A stretch of 64,000 nucleotides of DNA from Methanomassiliicoccales archaeon LGM-DZ1 (GTDB lineage Archaea; Thermoplasmatota; Thermoplasmata; Methanomassiliicoccales; Methanomethylophilaceae): positions 434,001 through 498,000 of the forward strand of contig CP115556.1 in NCBI GenBank assembly GCA_030168595.1. Direction: 5' to 3'. A model generated the notes under the pieces. That model was not told the DNA's origin. It worked only from the letters and a program-made list of their open reading frames with translations, and ran no database searches. Positions 9,323-18,469 of the stretch are shown piece by piece. The position numbers were made by a program, and so were the translations under genes. How positions within the stretch are numbered: the first letter of the stretch is position 1; every line of letters begins with the position of its first letter.

Positions 9323-9702
9323 GGACGGAAAGGATCGCAGCGGAAGGGGGCATGCCCCCTCTGGGGCCTTACTCCCCCGGCATCGCGGCCGGGGACCTCG
9401 TCTTCGTCTCGGGGCAGACGCCCGCGGACCCGGCCACCGGGAAGGTGCCGGAGGGCATCGAGGCCCAGACCAGGCAGGCCCTGGAGAACGTCTGGGCCGT
9501 GCTCTCGGCCGCAGGCGTCTCCAGGAGCTCGGTGGCCAGCGTCACCGTCTACCTCACCGACCTCGGGGACTTCGCCGCGATGAACAGCGTCTACGCGGAG
9601 TTCTTCGAAGAGCCGTACCCCTCGCGCGTGTGCGTCGAGGTCTCCAAGCTCCCCAAGGGCGGGAAGATCGAGGTATCGGCGATCGGCGTCAGGCACCGCT
9701 GA
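9319..9702 (+). CDS. ridA: RidA-family enamine/imine deaminase
   Basis: A 127-residue YjgF/RidA protein. These hydrolyse reactive enamines/imines, such as 2-aminoacrylate released by PLP enzymes. The active-site Arg ([12 protein letters not shown]) and downstream Glu (KIEVSAIG) are present, as is the family opening PPLGPYSPG. The start ATG at 9319 overlaps the metA stop (ATGA), so it is co-translated. Position after cysK and metA suits protection against PLP-enzyme by-products. The last 14 bases overlap the convergent radical SAM gene. Confidence 0.93.
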   Translation: MRTERIAAEGGMPPLGPYSPGIAAGDLVFVSGQTPADPATGKVPEGIEAQTRQALENVWAVLSAAGVSRSSVASVTVYLTDLGDFAAMNSVYAEFFEEPYPSRVCVEVSKLPKGGKIEVSAIGVRHR

Positions 9703-10846
9703 ATCGTTCCTGCGGGCCGCCCGACATCGGATTGACCAGTTTCCGAAGGACGGCCTCGCGGACCATGGGATTGAACGCGGAGAGGTCCTTCTTCTCGGAG
9801 ATTATCGCGTCCACCTCCTGCTTCACGTGGGTGAACACCGCCTTGTAGATCCTGCAGGAGTCCCCTCCGGGGTTCTCCGCCCCGGACTGATAATAGGCAT
9901 CGACGGCGCACCCGCCCTGGCAGTAATCGTAGATCTCGCAGTTCCGGCACTTCTCGCGGCGGGCCACTGACGCTTCCAGGATCTTGGAGAACCCAGGCGT
10001 CCTGAAGGCCTGCGAGATGCTGCTGATGTCGTTGATGTTGCACATCCGGAACTCAGCGGGGCAGCCTTTCCCGCACGGGTAGAGGTCCCCGTTCGGGTAC
10101 ATGCAGATCCACTTCATGAGGCAGGACGTGTGCGCGCAGTCCGACGGCTGAGGGTCGCCGAGGGCGTTGAGGATGTACAGGAAATGGGGGACCAGGGGGA
10201 TCTTAGCGTCCGGGTCGTTGAACCACCTGTCGAAGACCTCGATGGACGACCTGATGTAAGCGTCCGGGTCGGGGACCAGCGAGGGGTCCTGCGCCGCGCA
10301 TCCCGCTCTGATGACAGGTGCCAGGGAAAGGGAGGCGCCCACGTCCTCGAAATGGTCGTAGATCTCTGACTGGCGGTCCTGGCACTCCCTGGAGACGGTC
10401 GCGCTCACCGCGAACACCCTCTCCTTCCCGGCGAGCTCCTCGATCTTCTTCTCGACCTTGGCACAGTCATGCCTGAGGATCCCTGCGCAGGGTCCCTCGT
10501 GGGAGATGCCGATGTTGATCATCTTCTCCCTGCAGAACTGCACGAACTTCCTGTCGAGCTCCAGGCCGTTGGTCTGTACGGTGTTCCCGACCTTGGAGCG
10601 GCCGAAATGCTTCTCCTCCAGCTCGATCGCTTTCTTGAAGAAGGAGAGCGGAAGCGTCAGGGGTTCCCCGCCGTGCCATATGAAAAGGGCGCTGTCATAC
10701 TCGGAAGCGACCATGGAGAACAGGCGGTCGAGCTTCTCGAACGATATCCTCGCCGGGGTCCTCTCCGATGGGAGATGATAACAGTGCCTGCAACCCATGT
10801 TGCAGGCCAGGGTGGGTTTGATGATAACCGAGATGAAACGATTCAT
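9689..10846 (-). CDS. radical SAM/SPASM peptide-maturase-like enzyme
   Basis: A 385-residue radical SAM enzyme of the SPASM class (sulfatase-maturase and peptide-maturase relatives). The [4Fe-4S]/SAM motif is C15-x3-C19-x2-C22 (ACNMGCRHCYH), with HGGEPL the usual SAM-binding segment. The C-terminal half carries a SPASM cysteine set: CAHTSC, CMYPNGDLYPCGKGC, then CRNCEIYDYCQGGC and a final Cys. The start is ATG 10846; TTG 10852 is also in frame. It lies 16 nt downstream of the Cys-rich peptide gene on the same strand, the classic arrangement of a RiPP maturase behind its precursor. An alternative is an anaerobic sulfatase maturase, but no sulfatase is nearby. Confidence 0.85.
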   Translation of the reverse strand: MNRFISVIIKPTLACNMGCRHCYHLPSERTPARISFEKLDRLFSMVASEYDSALFIWHGGEPLTLPLSFFKKAIELEEKHFGRSKVGNTVQTNGLELDRKFVQFCREKMINIGISHEGPCAGILRHDCAKVEKKIEELAGKERVFAVSATVSRECQDRQSEIYDHFEDVGASLSLAPVIRAGCAAQDPSLVPDPDAYIRSSIEVFDRWFNDPDAKIPLVPHFLYILNALGDPQPSDCAHTSCLMKWICMYPNGDLYPCGKGCPAEFRMCNINDISSISQAFRTPGFSKILEASVARREKCRNCEIYDYCQGGCAVDAYYQSGAENPGGDSCRIYKAVFTHVKQEVDAIISEKKDLSAFNPMVREAVLRKLVNPMSGGPQERFSGA

Positions 10847-10862
10847 CCACAACCGTTCTCGG

Positions 10863-11156
10863 TCAGAACGGCCACCAGGACCAATAGCCGTTGAAGCCGT
10901 CGGTCACGTAGCAGCAGCAGATGCAGCAGATGACGATGCAGCCGATGCAGGCGGCGTGCTGGGCAGGAGTCCTGCAGTAACCCCTCTCGCTGCAGCAGGA
11001 ATAGTCGCAGGCGGGGTCTCCTCCGTCGATCTCGGCGTTCTTGGGGGTGTTGTAGTCTTTTTTGGTTTCCTCGCCGGTCACAATGGACATCGCAGTGAAA
11101 GCGAGCGGGGACTGGCTTGCGTAAGCAGCAATTAGCTCTTCGACAGACTTCGACAT
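10863..11156 (-). CDS. Cys-rich small protein, candidate RiPP precursor
   Basis: This 97-residue protein splits in two. Residues 1-46 are ordinary and leader-like (MSKSVEELIAAYASQSPL...), ending in Asp-Gly-Gly. Residues 47-97 contain 11 cysteines (50, 54, 55, 61, 70, 73, 77, 78, 80, 81, 82) and finish with an aromatic tail (YWSWWPF). ATG 11156 has an upstream GGGTGA; an in-frame extension to 11258 would cross the TATA box. The radical SAM/SPASM gene follows after 16 nt. I infer a precursor peptide with thioether or other Cys-linked modification and possible cleavage after Gly-Gly. Alternatives are a small metal-binding protein or a tail-anchored membrane protein, since residues 69-84 are hydrophobic. 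Confidence 0.7.
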   Translation of the reverse strand: MSKSVEELIAAYASQSPLAFTAMSIVTGEETKKDYNTPKNAEIDGGDPACDYSCCSERGYCRTPAQHAACIGCIVICCICCCYVTDGFNGYWSWWPF

Positions 11157-11490
11157 TAACTCACCCTGCCAATACTGGCTTAGATATAGCGACAGTAACC
11201 CCTCCGCATATTTTAAGCCTATTCCCTCCCCATTTATATAATAAAATAATGGGAGCAAAAAAGGAATAATCCCGGGGAAGGTTATTCCCGACGCATCACT
11301 CCGATAGCATCTGGCGTACTGCCGCCGATCGCAGGATCTCTGCAGACCGAGGTGCCGTGACGATGCCTGGACATCGCCGGGGGCAATGCTCCCCCGGCGG
11401 CCGGCTGAGGCCCGCTTTTAATCCGGAGAATCAGGAAACGCGGTCCCCGGACGATGAATCTTTTAACCCGCATGCGCCAATCAGGGTCCT
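11157..11490. promoter_or_regulatory. divergent intergenic region with two promoters and a strong hairpin
   Basis: This 334-base gap separates the Cys-rich peptide operon (minus) from the DUF5685-like gene (plus). The minus promoter is TTATTATATAAATG at about 11233-11247, giving a leader of roughly 60 nt. The plus promoter is CTTTTAAC at 11458-11465, giving a leaderless start at 11491. Between them is a perfect 8-bp hairpin, GCCGGGGG / CCCCCGGC (11376-11398), with no T-run on either side. No credible gene was seen here. Confidence 0.5.
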
Positions 11491-12405
11491 ATGTTCGGCT
11501 ACACGGTCCCGCTCTTCTCGCGCATGCCTGCGCCGGAGAGGACGGACTATCAGCGGTACTACTGCGAGACCTGCCATCAGCTGAAGGCAGGATACGGGCT
11601 GGTCAGCACCGCGGCCGTGAACTACGACATGACCTTCAACACCATCGTCCTCAACGCCGTGGCCGGCGATGTTCAGGATTTCAGGGGGACCCGCGCAGGG
11701 CCTGCCTGCGTGCTGAGGGCACCCGGCGCGGACTCCGACCTGTTCCGCCGGATGGCCGCCTACACCGTGCTCCTGACCAAATGGGAGATCGAGGACGACC
11801 GCACCGATGCCCCCTCGCTGAAGACCCAGTTCATCGGCCTGACCCTGGAAAGAGCGATATCTAAGGCGGAGGAGAACGAGCCGGGGTTCGACAGGACCGT
11901 GGGCGACGGGTTCCGCCGTCTCCGCAAGCTCGAGATAGGGGAATGCCCCGACGCGGCGGCCATCGGGGAGGAGTTCGGGAGATACCTGGTGAAGCCTCTG
12001 GCGGAGATCGCCGGGGATGCGGACTTCCCAGAGCTCGACGAGCTCTTCATCAGGCTGACCCAGGCGATCTACGTCATGGACGCGGTCGACGACCTGGAGG
12101 AGGATTACACCGACGGGACGTTCAACCCGTTCCTCGTAGGCTGTCCCAGATTCATCAACAGGGACGTCTATGTGAAGGAGAACCTCTACACCCTCGCATC
12201 GACCCTGAACGGCATCATCGGGAAGCTGCAGGCCGCGTACTCGGAGGTCAGGCCCCGCATGAAGAGCATGCGCGGAGCGGCCGACAACATCGTGTACCTG
12301 GGGATACCCGAGGCCGCCAAGGATGCGCTTGCCGGAAGGAAGACGGCCAAGCCGAGCGTGAAGAACGCGCTCGACCGCCGGAAGGACAGGACGTCGACTT
12401 ACTGA
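11491..12405 (+). CDS. DUF5685-like protein
   Basis: A 304-residue protein matching the DUF5685 pattern as I recall it. It begins MFGYTVPLF, has an N-terminal CETCHQLKAGYG motif, an NYDMTFNTIVLNA segment, and an acidic YVMDAVDDLEEDY motif followed by NPFLVGCPRF near residue 220. Function is unknown; the paired acidic clusters and helical content are faintly prenyltransferase-like. The start is leaderless behind a TATA element at 11458-11465. It is divergent from the Cys-rich peptide/radical SAM pair, so a shared role is possible but unproven. The last 7 bases overlap a convergent small gene. Confidence 0.65.
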   Translation: MFGYTVPLFSRMPAPERTDYQRYYCETCHQLKAGYGLVSTAAVNYDMTFNTIVLNAVAGDVQDFRGTRAGPACVLRAPGADSDLFRRMAAYTVLLTKWEIEDDRTDAPSLKTQFIGLTLERAISKAEENEPGFDRTVGDGFRRLRKLEIGECPDAAAIGEEFGRYLVKPLAEIAGDADFPELDELFIRLTQAIYVMDAVDDLEEDYTDGTFNPFLVGCPRFINRDVYVKENLYTLASTLNGIIGKLQAAYSEVRPRMKSMRGAADNIVYLGIPEAAKDALAGRKTAKPSVKNALDRRKDRTSTY

Positions 12406-12662
12406 CCGCTGAGGGCGTTGCGCCCGCAGGGATCGAAATGATTGCAGACACTGAGGATGTCGGTCTCCTCTCCCGTGAGCTTGCAGACCGCTTTCCCGAA
12501 CGAGATCTCGGCATGGCTGCAGTTCTCGCAGCAGCCGGGGCGGTATCTGGGGCAGGAGCCCTTGGCATGGACCACCTTGTTGTTCACCATGCACGCCCAG
12601 TCATCATCAGAATGGACGCAGAACCTGCACACATCGCACTTGCCGTATCTCTCGTCCGACAT
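12399..12662 (-). CDS. small Cys-rich metal-binding protein, 87 aa
   Basis: An 87-residue protein with ten cysteines and several histidines in CxxC-type groups: CDVCRFC, then SCPRYRPGCCENC and finally VCNHFDPC. This spacing suggests two zinc or Fe-S sites. I recognise no named family. ATG 12662 lies about 25 nt from a TTTATCTA element on the minus strand, so it is probably leaderless. It overlaps the DUF5685-like gene by 7 nt at their 3' ends. The stop is TAA. Confidence 0.65.
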   Translation of the reverse strand: MSDERYGKCDVCRFCVHSDDDWACMVNNKVVHAKGSCPRYRPGCCENCSHAEISFGKAVCKLTGEETDILSVCNHFDPCGRNALSGQ

Positions 12663-12723
12663 CGGATTCGGGCTTACCTGGAAGAGGTAGATAAACATGC
12701 TGGCTGGCCGGGCCAGGCATGGT

Positions 12724-14061
12724 TCATCGCTCCTTTCCGGCGCCTGCCTTCCCGAGGGTCAGGCCGACCCCGAACACGGGATCGCCCGCTTTTTTCTCAG
12801 CTGATACGATCAGCAGGACGACGGCCGCTGCGGAAGCGATCGCCATCAGCCCCCACATCAGCGAGAACTGGTTGAGGGTGTACGGCCTCTCGATGATGAA
12901 CCCCGAGACGGTCGTGAAGACGCTGGCACCAAGGAACAGGAAGATGTTGGTGGCGGCCACGGCGGTCCCGGAGACCGCCAGGGGGTACCACTCCTTCACC
13001 TGGCTGAACGAGAGGGTCATGAACCCGCCGAAGAACCCGAAGAGCGTGCTGACGGCCATCCAGAACCAGTAGCTGTCTATCTCCCCGGCGAACAGGAACA
13101 GAACGACCCAGACCAGGGCGAACGCCGTCCCGCCGAGGATCATGGTCCTCCTCTTGGACTTTATGATCCCATGGGACACGAAGGAGCCCACGGCCACGGT
13201 GCTGGCTATTTTGCCGATGCCAAGAGCGGTGATCATCCATGAGGCGGAGAGGGCGAAGTCGTAGACAGTATCGAAATACGTTGCCGCCCAGGTGGCCTGG
13301 AACACCATGATGGAGCCGTAGACCATGAAGTAGGCCAGGGCGCAGGGCCAGAACCTCCTGCCGCCGGACGCCACGAGCTTCAGCCCGGCGAGCATGGGCA
13401 CTTTCGCGGCGGAGGACTCCTCGCGGGGCCTCCCGGTCTCCGCCTCCTCCGATTCCTCGACGGACGGCAGCCCGACGTCCTTCGGATGGTCGCGGATCAG
13501 GACCGCGCACGCGACGGCCAGGATGAAGGTCACCGTCCCGAGCACCAGGAAGACATCGCGCCATCCCACGGCATCCGCCAGCATGCGCAGGGGGCCGCCG
13601 GCGGCTATGGCGCCGACGTTCCCGACGGCTATGACGATGCCGTTGAGCACGGCGAAATCCCTGCGGGGGAACCACATGGAGACTATCTTCATCAGCGGGA
13701 TGTAGACGACCGCCATGCCGACGGCGATCATCGCCTTGCCGACCGCTACGGCTGCGAACGAATCCGCGGAGAAGGTCAGCAGGGACCCGACGGATGCGAC
13801 GGCCAGGAAGACGGACGAAGTCAGGCGCGGGCCGAAACGGTCCGCCATGAGGCCGCAAGGAATCTGCATCAGGGTGTAGGTCCAGAAGTACACGCTGTTG
13901 AGGATCCCCTTCGATCCCCCGACATCGTCGATGATATCATCGCCGACGACGCCCACCGCCATGCGGTGGAAGTAAACGAAGAAATATCCGATGGTGAGGA
14001 CGATGAACATCGTCCATCCGAGACGGCCGACGGCCCTTGTAGCTGAGGGGTCTTCAGTCAT
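12724..14061 (-). CDS. MFS transporter (anion:cation symporter/OPA-like)
   Basis: A 445-residue, 12-helix major facilitator. The opening GYFFVYFHRMAVGVV and the loop 2-3 motif GLMADRFGPRL resemble the glycerol-3-phosphate/organic-anion branch of MFS. A hydrophilic central loop (about residues 190-225, rich in Glu and Ser) divides the two halves. The substrate is unknown. ATG 14061 is chosen over TTG 14073. It is adjacent to the Cys-rich peptide region but transcribed on its own, so a link to peptide export is only speculative. Confidence 0.85.
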   Translation of the reverse strand: MTEDPSATRAVGRLGWTMFIVLTIGYFFVYFHRMAVGVVGDDIIDDVGGSKGILNSVYFWTYTLMQIPCGLMADRFGPRLTSSVFLAVASVGSLLTFSADSFAAVAVGKAMIAVGMAVVYIPLMKIVSMWFPRRDFAVLNGIVIAVGNVGAIAAGGPLRMLADAVGWRDVFLVLGTVTFILAVACAVLIRDHPKDVGLPSVEESEEAETGRPREESSAAKVPMLAGLKLVASGGRRFWPCALAYFMVYGSIMVFQATWAATYFDTVYDFALSASWMITALGIGKIASTVAVGSFVSHGIIKSKRRTMILGGTAFALVWVVLFLFAGEIDSYWFWMAVSTLFGFFGGFMTLSFSQVKEWYPLAVSGTAVAATNIFLFLGASVFTTVSGFIIERPYTLNQFSLMWGLMAIASAAAVVLLIVSAEKKAGDPVFGVGLTLGKAGAGKER

Positions 14062-14169
14062 AACGACCCACAAAGCGGGCCCTTGTATTTCAATATGGTT
14101 TGTACAGAACAGTGCAGAGCAGGGTTTGCGGCCCTTCCGGGGGCCGCATGCGGGCCTGCCCCTGGGTCA

Positions 14170-14694
14170 TCATTCAGACGGCAGGACGTCGATGCAGAAG
14201 CCCTTCATCACGTCCAATGCCTCGCGGCCGAGCTTCCCGTCATAGGAGGCGACGAGCGCCGGGTCCACCAGGATGTCGGCGTCGGGCAGGGTGGTCCTGA
14301 CCAAGGCTGCGTTCACGATGACGCAGATGTTGGTCGCCACCCCGCAGATCTCGACGCGGGAGTATCCCCTGCGCCTCATCATCTCGAAAAGCCTGTCAGA
14401 TCCGAAAGTGCCTTTCTCGATGACAGTGCACCTCTCCGAGAGAGGCCTCAGCTTCCCGTATATCTCCCAGCCGGGCGTGCCCTTCATGCAGTGCTCCGTC
14501 GGTATGTGCCGGCCTTCGTTGGTCTCGCCGTAGCCGGGCCCGTGGGTGTCCTTGGTGAAGATCACGTCCTCGCCCTCGGCCAGGGCCTTCTCCACCCTCT
14601 GCGCGAGAGCATCCTCTATGCCGGCGGCGGCCTCCGATCCGAGGGACCCGCTGACGAAATCATTCTGGTAATCCACAACCAAAAGCGCATCCAT
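14170..14694 (-). CDS. isochorismatase-family hydrolase, probably nicotinamidase
   Basis: A 174-residue cysteine hydrolase of the isochorismatase/nicotinamidase fold. The catalytic Asp lies in VVDYQNDFV, the Lys in VIEKGTFG and the Cys in VEICGVATNICV. An H-rich metal-site region (TKDTHGPGY, EGRHIPTEHC) is typical of nicotinamidases, which convert nicotinamide to nicotinate for NAD salvage. ATG 14694 is about 25 nt from a TTTATG element on the minus strand. An NMN adenylyltransferase elsewhere in the window fits NAD metabolism, though it is not adjacent. Confidence 0.85.
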   Translation of the reverse strand: MDALLVVDYQNDFVSGSLGSEAAAGIEDALAQRVEKALAEGEDVIFTKDTHGPGYGETNEGRHIPTEHCMKGTPGWEIYGKLRPLSERCTVIEKGTFGSDRLFEMMRRRGYSRVEICGVATNICVIVNAALVRTTLPDADILVDPALVASYDGKLGREALDVMKGFCIDVLPSE

Positions 14695-14726
14695 ATGCCG
14701 GCGGCATCGCCCTCCGGCATAAAGAA

Positions 14727-15149
14727 TCATATGCGGATGATGGCGCCGGGGAATTTCGCCCTGAGGGCCGCGTAGACGTCGCTGAACGGGATGCCCGTCT
14801 CGATCGAGATCTCGGTGCATCCCATGCCGCTCTCGTACAGGCCGGCGACGTCGTCCTTCTCCTTCCTGCTGAGGCTGGTTCCGCCCGATGCATGCGCTTC
14901 GGTATCCGGGATGTCCCATCTCACCGAATGGCACCGGGGGCATCTCTTGGGGCGTCCCCTCGCGGTGCCCCACTTGTGGCCGCACCTGAGGCATACGCAG
15001 CGGAGATATTCCTTCATCCATACCGTAGAACGGCACTTGGGGCAGCTCTTCGGGATCCCGTCGTCCTTGCGCGATACCCACCTGTGGCCGCACAGGGAGC
15101 ACGTGTAGAGGGCACCCGATGTGCCCGTGAAATCAGAGGACCGGTCCAT
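14727..15149 (-). CDS. tandem zinc-ribbon protein with C-terminal helix-turn-helix-like region
   Basis: A 140-residue protein with two similar zinc ribbons, CSLCGHRW...CPKC (about residues 17-39) and CLRCGHKW...CPRC (about 54-73), an internal duplication. The C-terminal 40 residues (KDDVAGLYESGMGCTEISIE...) have the pattern of a helix-turn-helix. It is probably a nucleic-acid-binding regulator. A TATA element (15181-15189) lies about 35 nt upstream of ATG 15149. No target can be named. Confidence 0.7.
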   Translation of the reverse strand: MDRSSDFTGTSGALYTCSLCGHRWVSRKDDGIPKSCPKCRSTVWMKEYLRCVCLRCGHKWGTARGRPKRCPRCHSVRWDIPDTEAHASGGTSLSRKEKDDVAGLYESGMGCTEISIETGIPFSDVYAALRAKFPGAIIRI

Positions 15150-15392
15150 AGGATACCACTGGATTCACATCGCGGTCTCGGCTTTATAAGGGATTTGCGA
15201 ATATTTTCGGAAAACAGGATGAAAACATAATTGGATTGATAAGAACAGACAGATCCACGCCCGTTCCGGGGCGGGAGCGCATGCGGCCCGCAGACCGCAT
15301 CGGATAAAGGCGCACGGACACCGGAACCTTCGGAAAGAAATCCCGGCCGGACAACGGCTTCGGAGACCGCTTGAACGGAACTAAAAGAAAGG

Positions 15393-15470
15393 TGGCGGGC
15401 AAGAAGGGATTCGAACCCTCAACCTACAGCTTAGGAGGCTGTTGCCATATCCAGGTTAGGCCACTTGCCC
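15393..15470 (-). tRNA. tRNA-Arg (anticodon CCT), CCA encoded
   Basis: On the minus strand the acceptor stem is GGGCAAG/CTTGCCC. The anticodon stem is ACAGC/GCTGT around loop CTCCTAA, giving anticodon CCT (codon AGG). The T-arm is GAGGG-TTCGAAT-CCCTT. The discriminator is G (15396) and CCA is encoded at 15393-15395. There is no intron. AGG is heavily used in the neighbouring genes. Confidence 0.93.
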
Positions 15471-15535
15471 AGAGTTAAATCGTTTGCCAGTAAGGCAAAG
15501 CAGGAGATTTGCTCCTGCTTTATATCCTTATTGGT

Positions 15536-16264
15536 TCAGTTCTTGTCTTCAGCCGCAGGAGCGTCGGCCTTGGGGGCCTCGTCCTTCTTGGCCGCCGCCC
15601 AGATCTCGACGAACTCGACGGTGTCGACGCCGAACGCCTCGCGGAGGTCGGAGACGATTCTGAACCTGGCGGTGACCCAGGTCTGGTTGAACTTGACGAT
15701 TTCGGGGAGGGTGACGATGACCTTGTCCCCGGGGAACTCGAACTTGAAGTCGGAGGCGTCGCCGAAGTCGGCCTCGATGATGGCGGCGGCCTTGGCGTTG
15801 TTGTCGGTGATCTCCTCAGAGATCTTCATGACGTACTTGAGGTCGTGGCCGGCGAGCTGGTTGTTGAAGTCGACGCGGACGCGTCCGGCTCCGACAGCGG
15901 TGACGATGCCGGGCCTGCCGCCGAGGGTGACGGTCATGCCGACCATGGGGTTGATCTGCTCCCTGTAGAACTCTTTGGCGGAGTGGACCTCGATGAGCTT
16001 GGGGTTCCTGGCTCCGGCGCCTTCCTCGGCGGGGACCTCGACGGTGAACTCCTCTCCGACCTTGGCGGCCGCGATGGCCTTGTCGAGAGCGGGGAACAGC
16101 TTGTTGGATCCGACGATGTACGCCATGGGGGCGTACTTGACCTTGTCGCTGTAGATGTTCGCTTCTTTCGCCGCCGCCTCGTCGGTGGTGTCGTAGAGCC
16201 TGTCCTCGTCCGCAAGATACGCCTTGTACTCAAGGCGGATGACCTTCTTCGCATTGTCTGCCAT
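15536..16264 (-). CDS. FKBP-type peptidyl-prolyl isomerase, SlyD-like
   Basis: A 242-residue cytosolic chaperone/isomerase of the archaeal long FKBP group. The FKBP core (KVIRLEYKAYL, PMAYIVGSNKLFPALDKAI, VGEEFTVEVPAEE) is followed by an insert-in-flap-type region (MVGMTVTLGGRPGIVTAVGAG, VRVDFNNQLAGHDLKY). A C-terminal domain of about 90 residues ends in an Ala/Lys/Glu tail. Lineage FKBPs of this length often carry such an extra domain. A TATA element near 16315-16325 gives a leader of about 30 nt. Confidence 0.9.
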   Translation of the reverse strand: MADNAKKVIRLEYKAYLADEDRLYDTTDEAAAKEANIYSDKVKYAPMAYIVGSNKLFPALDKAIAAAKVGEEFTVEVPAEEGAGARNPKLIEVHSAKEFYREQINPMVGMTVTLGGRPGIVTAVGAGRVRVDFNNQLAGHDLKYVMKISEEITDNNAKAAAIIEADFGDASDFKFEFPGDKVIVTLPEIVKFNQTWVTARFRIVSDLREAFGVDTVEFVEIWAAAKKDEAPKADAPAAEDKN

Positions 16265-17968
<1,704 letters not shown>

Positions 17969-17972
17969 GCCA

Positions 17973-18022
17973 GGAGGGGCCCGAGCCCCTCCGAAACCCC
18001 TTAGGGCGCTTGCCGGTTTTTT
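17973..18022 (+). terminator. gdhA terminator
   Basis: A hairpin GGAGGGGC/GCCCCTCC (17974-17993) follows the gdhA stop. A T-run (TTTTTTAT) lies at 18017-18024, about 25 nt further on. Confidence 0.5.
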
Positions 18023-18106
18023 ATCGCCGGCACACCGCCCGCATATACTGGCCTGTCCGCGACGCGCCGATAAAGTATAATATCCCGGAGCGGATGGAGG
18101 CCGTAG

Positions 18107-18179
18107 GCCACTTTGGCGCAGCTGGTAGCGCACGTGCCTTGTAAGCATGAGGTCGGGGGTTCGAACCCCTCAAGTGGCT
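18107..18179 (+). tRNA. tRNA-Thr (anticodon TGT)
   Basis: The acceptor stem is GCCACTT/AAGTGGC. The anticodon stem CGTGC/GCATG encloses loop CTTGTAA, giving anticodon TGT (codon ACA). The T-arm is CGGGG-TTCGAAC-CCCTC. The discriminator is T at 18179 and CCA is not encoded. A TATA-like element (TATAATATC) lies about 25-30 nt upstream, and CCTTTTGATTT follows the 3' end. Confidence 0.93.
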
Positions 18180-18292
18180 CCTTTTGATTTCTGGCACATC
18201 CGGCCCTTCATCGGATCCGAATAGTTCGCAAATGCCCCGGGACGTATCAGGCCCCGGAATGGTTTTGAAAAAATCGAAGCAAGGCCCGGGAA

Positions 18293-18433
18293 TCACTTCT
18301 TGCCTTTCTTCTTGAGCTCTTTCATGGCCTTGTACTTCTCGACAGGGTCATCCGAGCTCATGGCCTTCTTCTTCTCTTCGGCCTTGGCTTTGTTCGCCTT
18401 GTTCCTGGAGAGCTGCTTCTTGCTCTGTGCCAT
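18293..18433 (-). CDS. 46-residue Lys-rich small protein
   Basis: A short gene encodes a 46-residue, strongly basic, probably helical protein starting MAQSKKQLSRNKANKAKAEE and ending in a Lys-rich tail. ATG 18433 is about 25 nt from an AAATAAAATC element on the minus strand, which supports it as a real leaderless gene. No family is recognised. Its composition suggests a nucleic-acid- or ribosome-associated role. Confidence 0.6.
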   Translation of the reverse strand: MAQSKKQLSRNKANKAKAEEKKKAMSSDDPVEKYKAMKELKKKGKK

Positions 18434-18469
18434 GGAGCGTCCGTACTATCGGATTTTATTTGTATTTTT

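Noticed and set aside
11157-11258. N-terminal extension of the Cys-rich peptide (MLPLFYYINGEG...)
   Set aside because: It runs through the TATA box of the operon, so the extension cannot be on the transcript; ATG 11156 has a proper ribosome-binding site.
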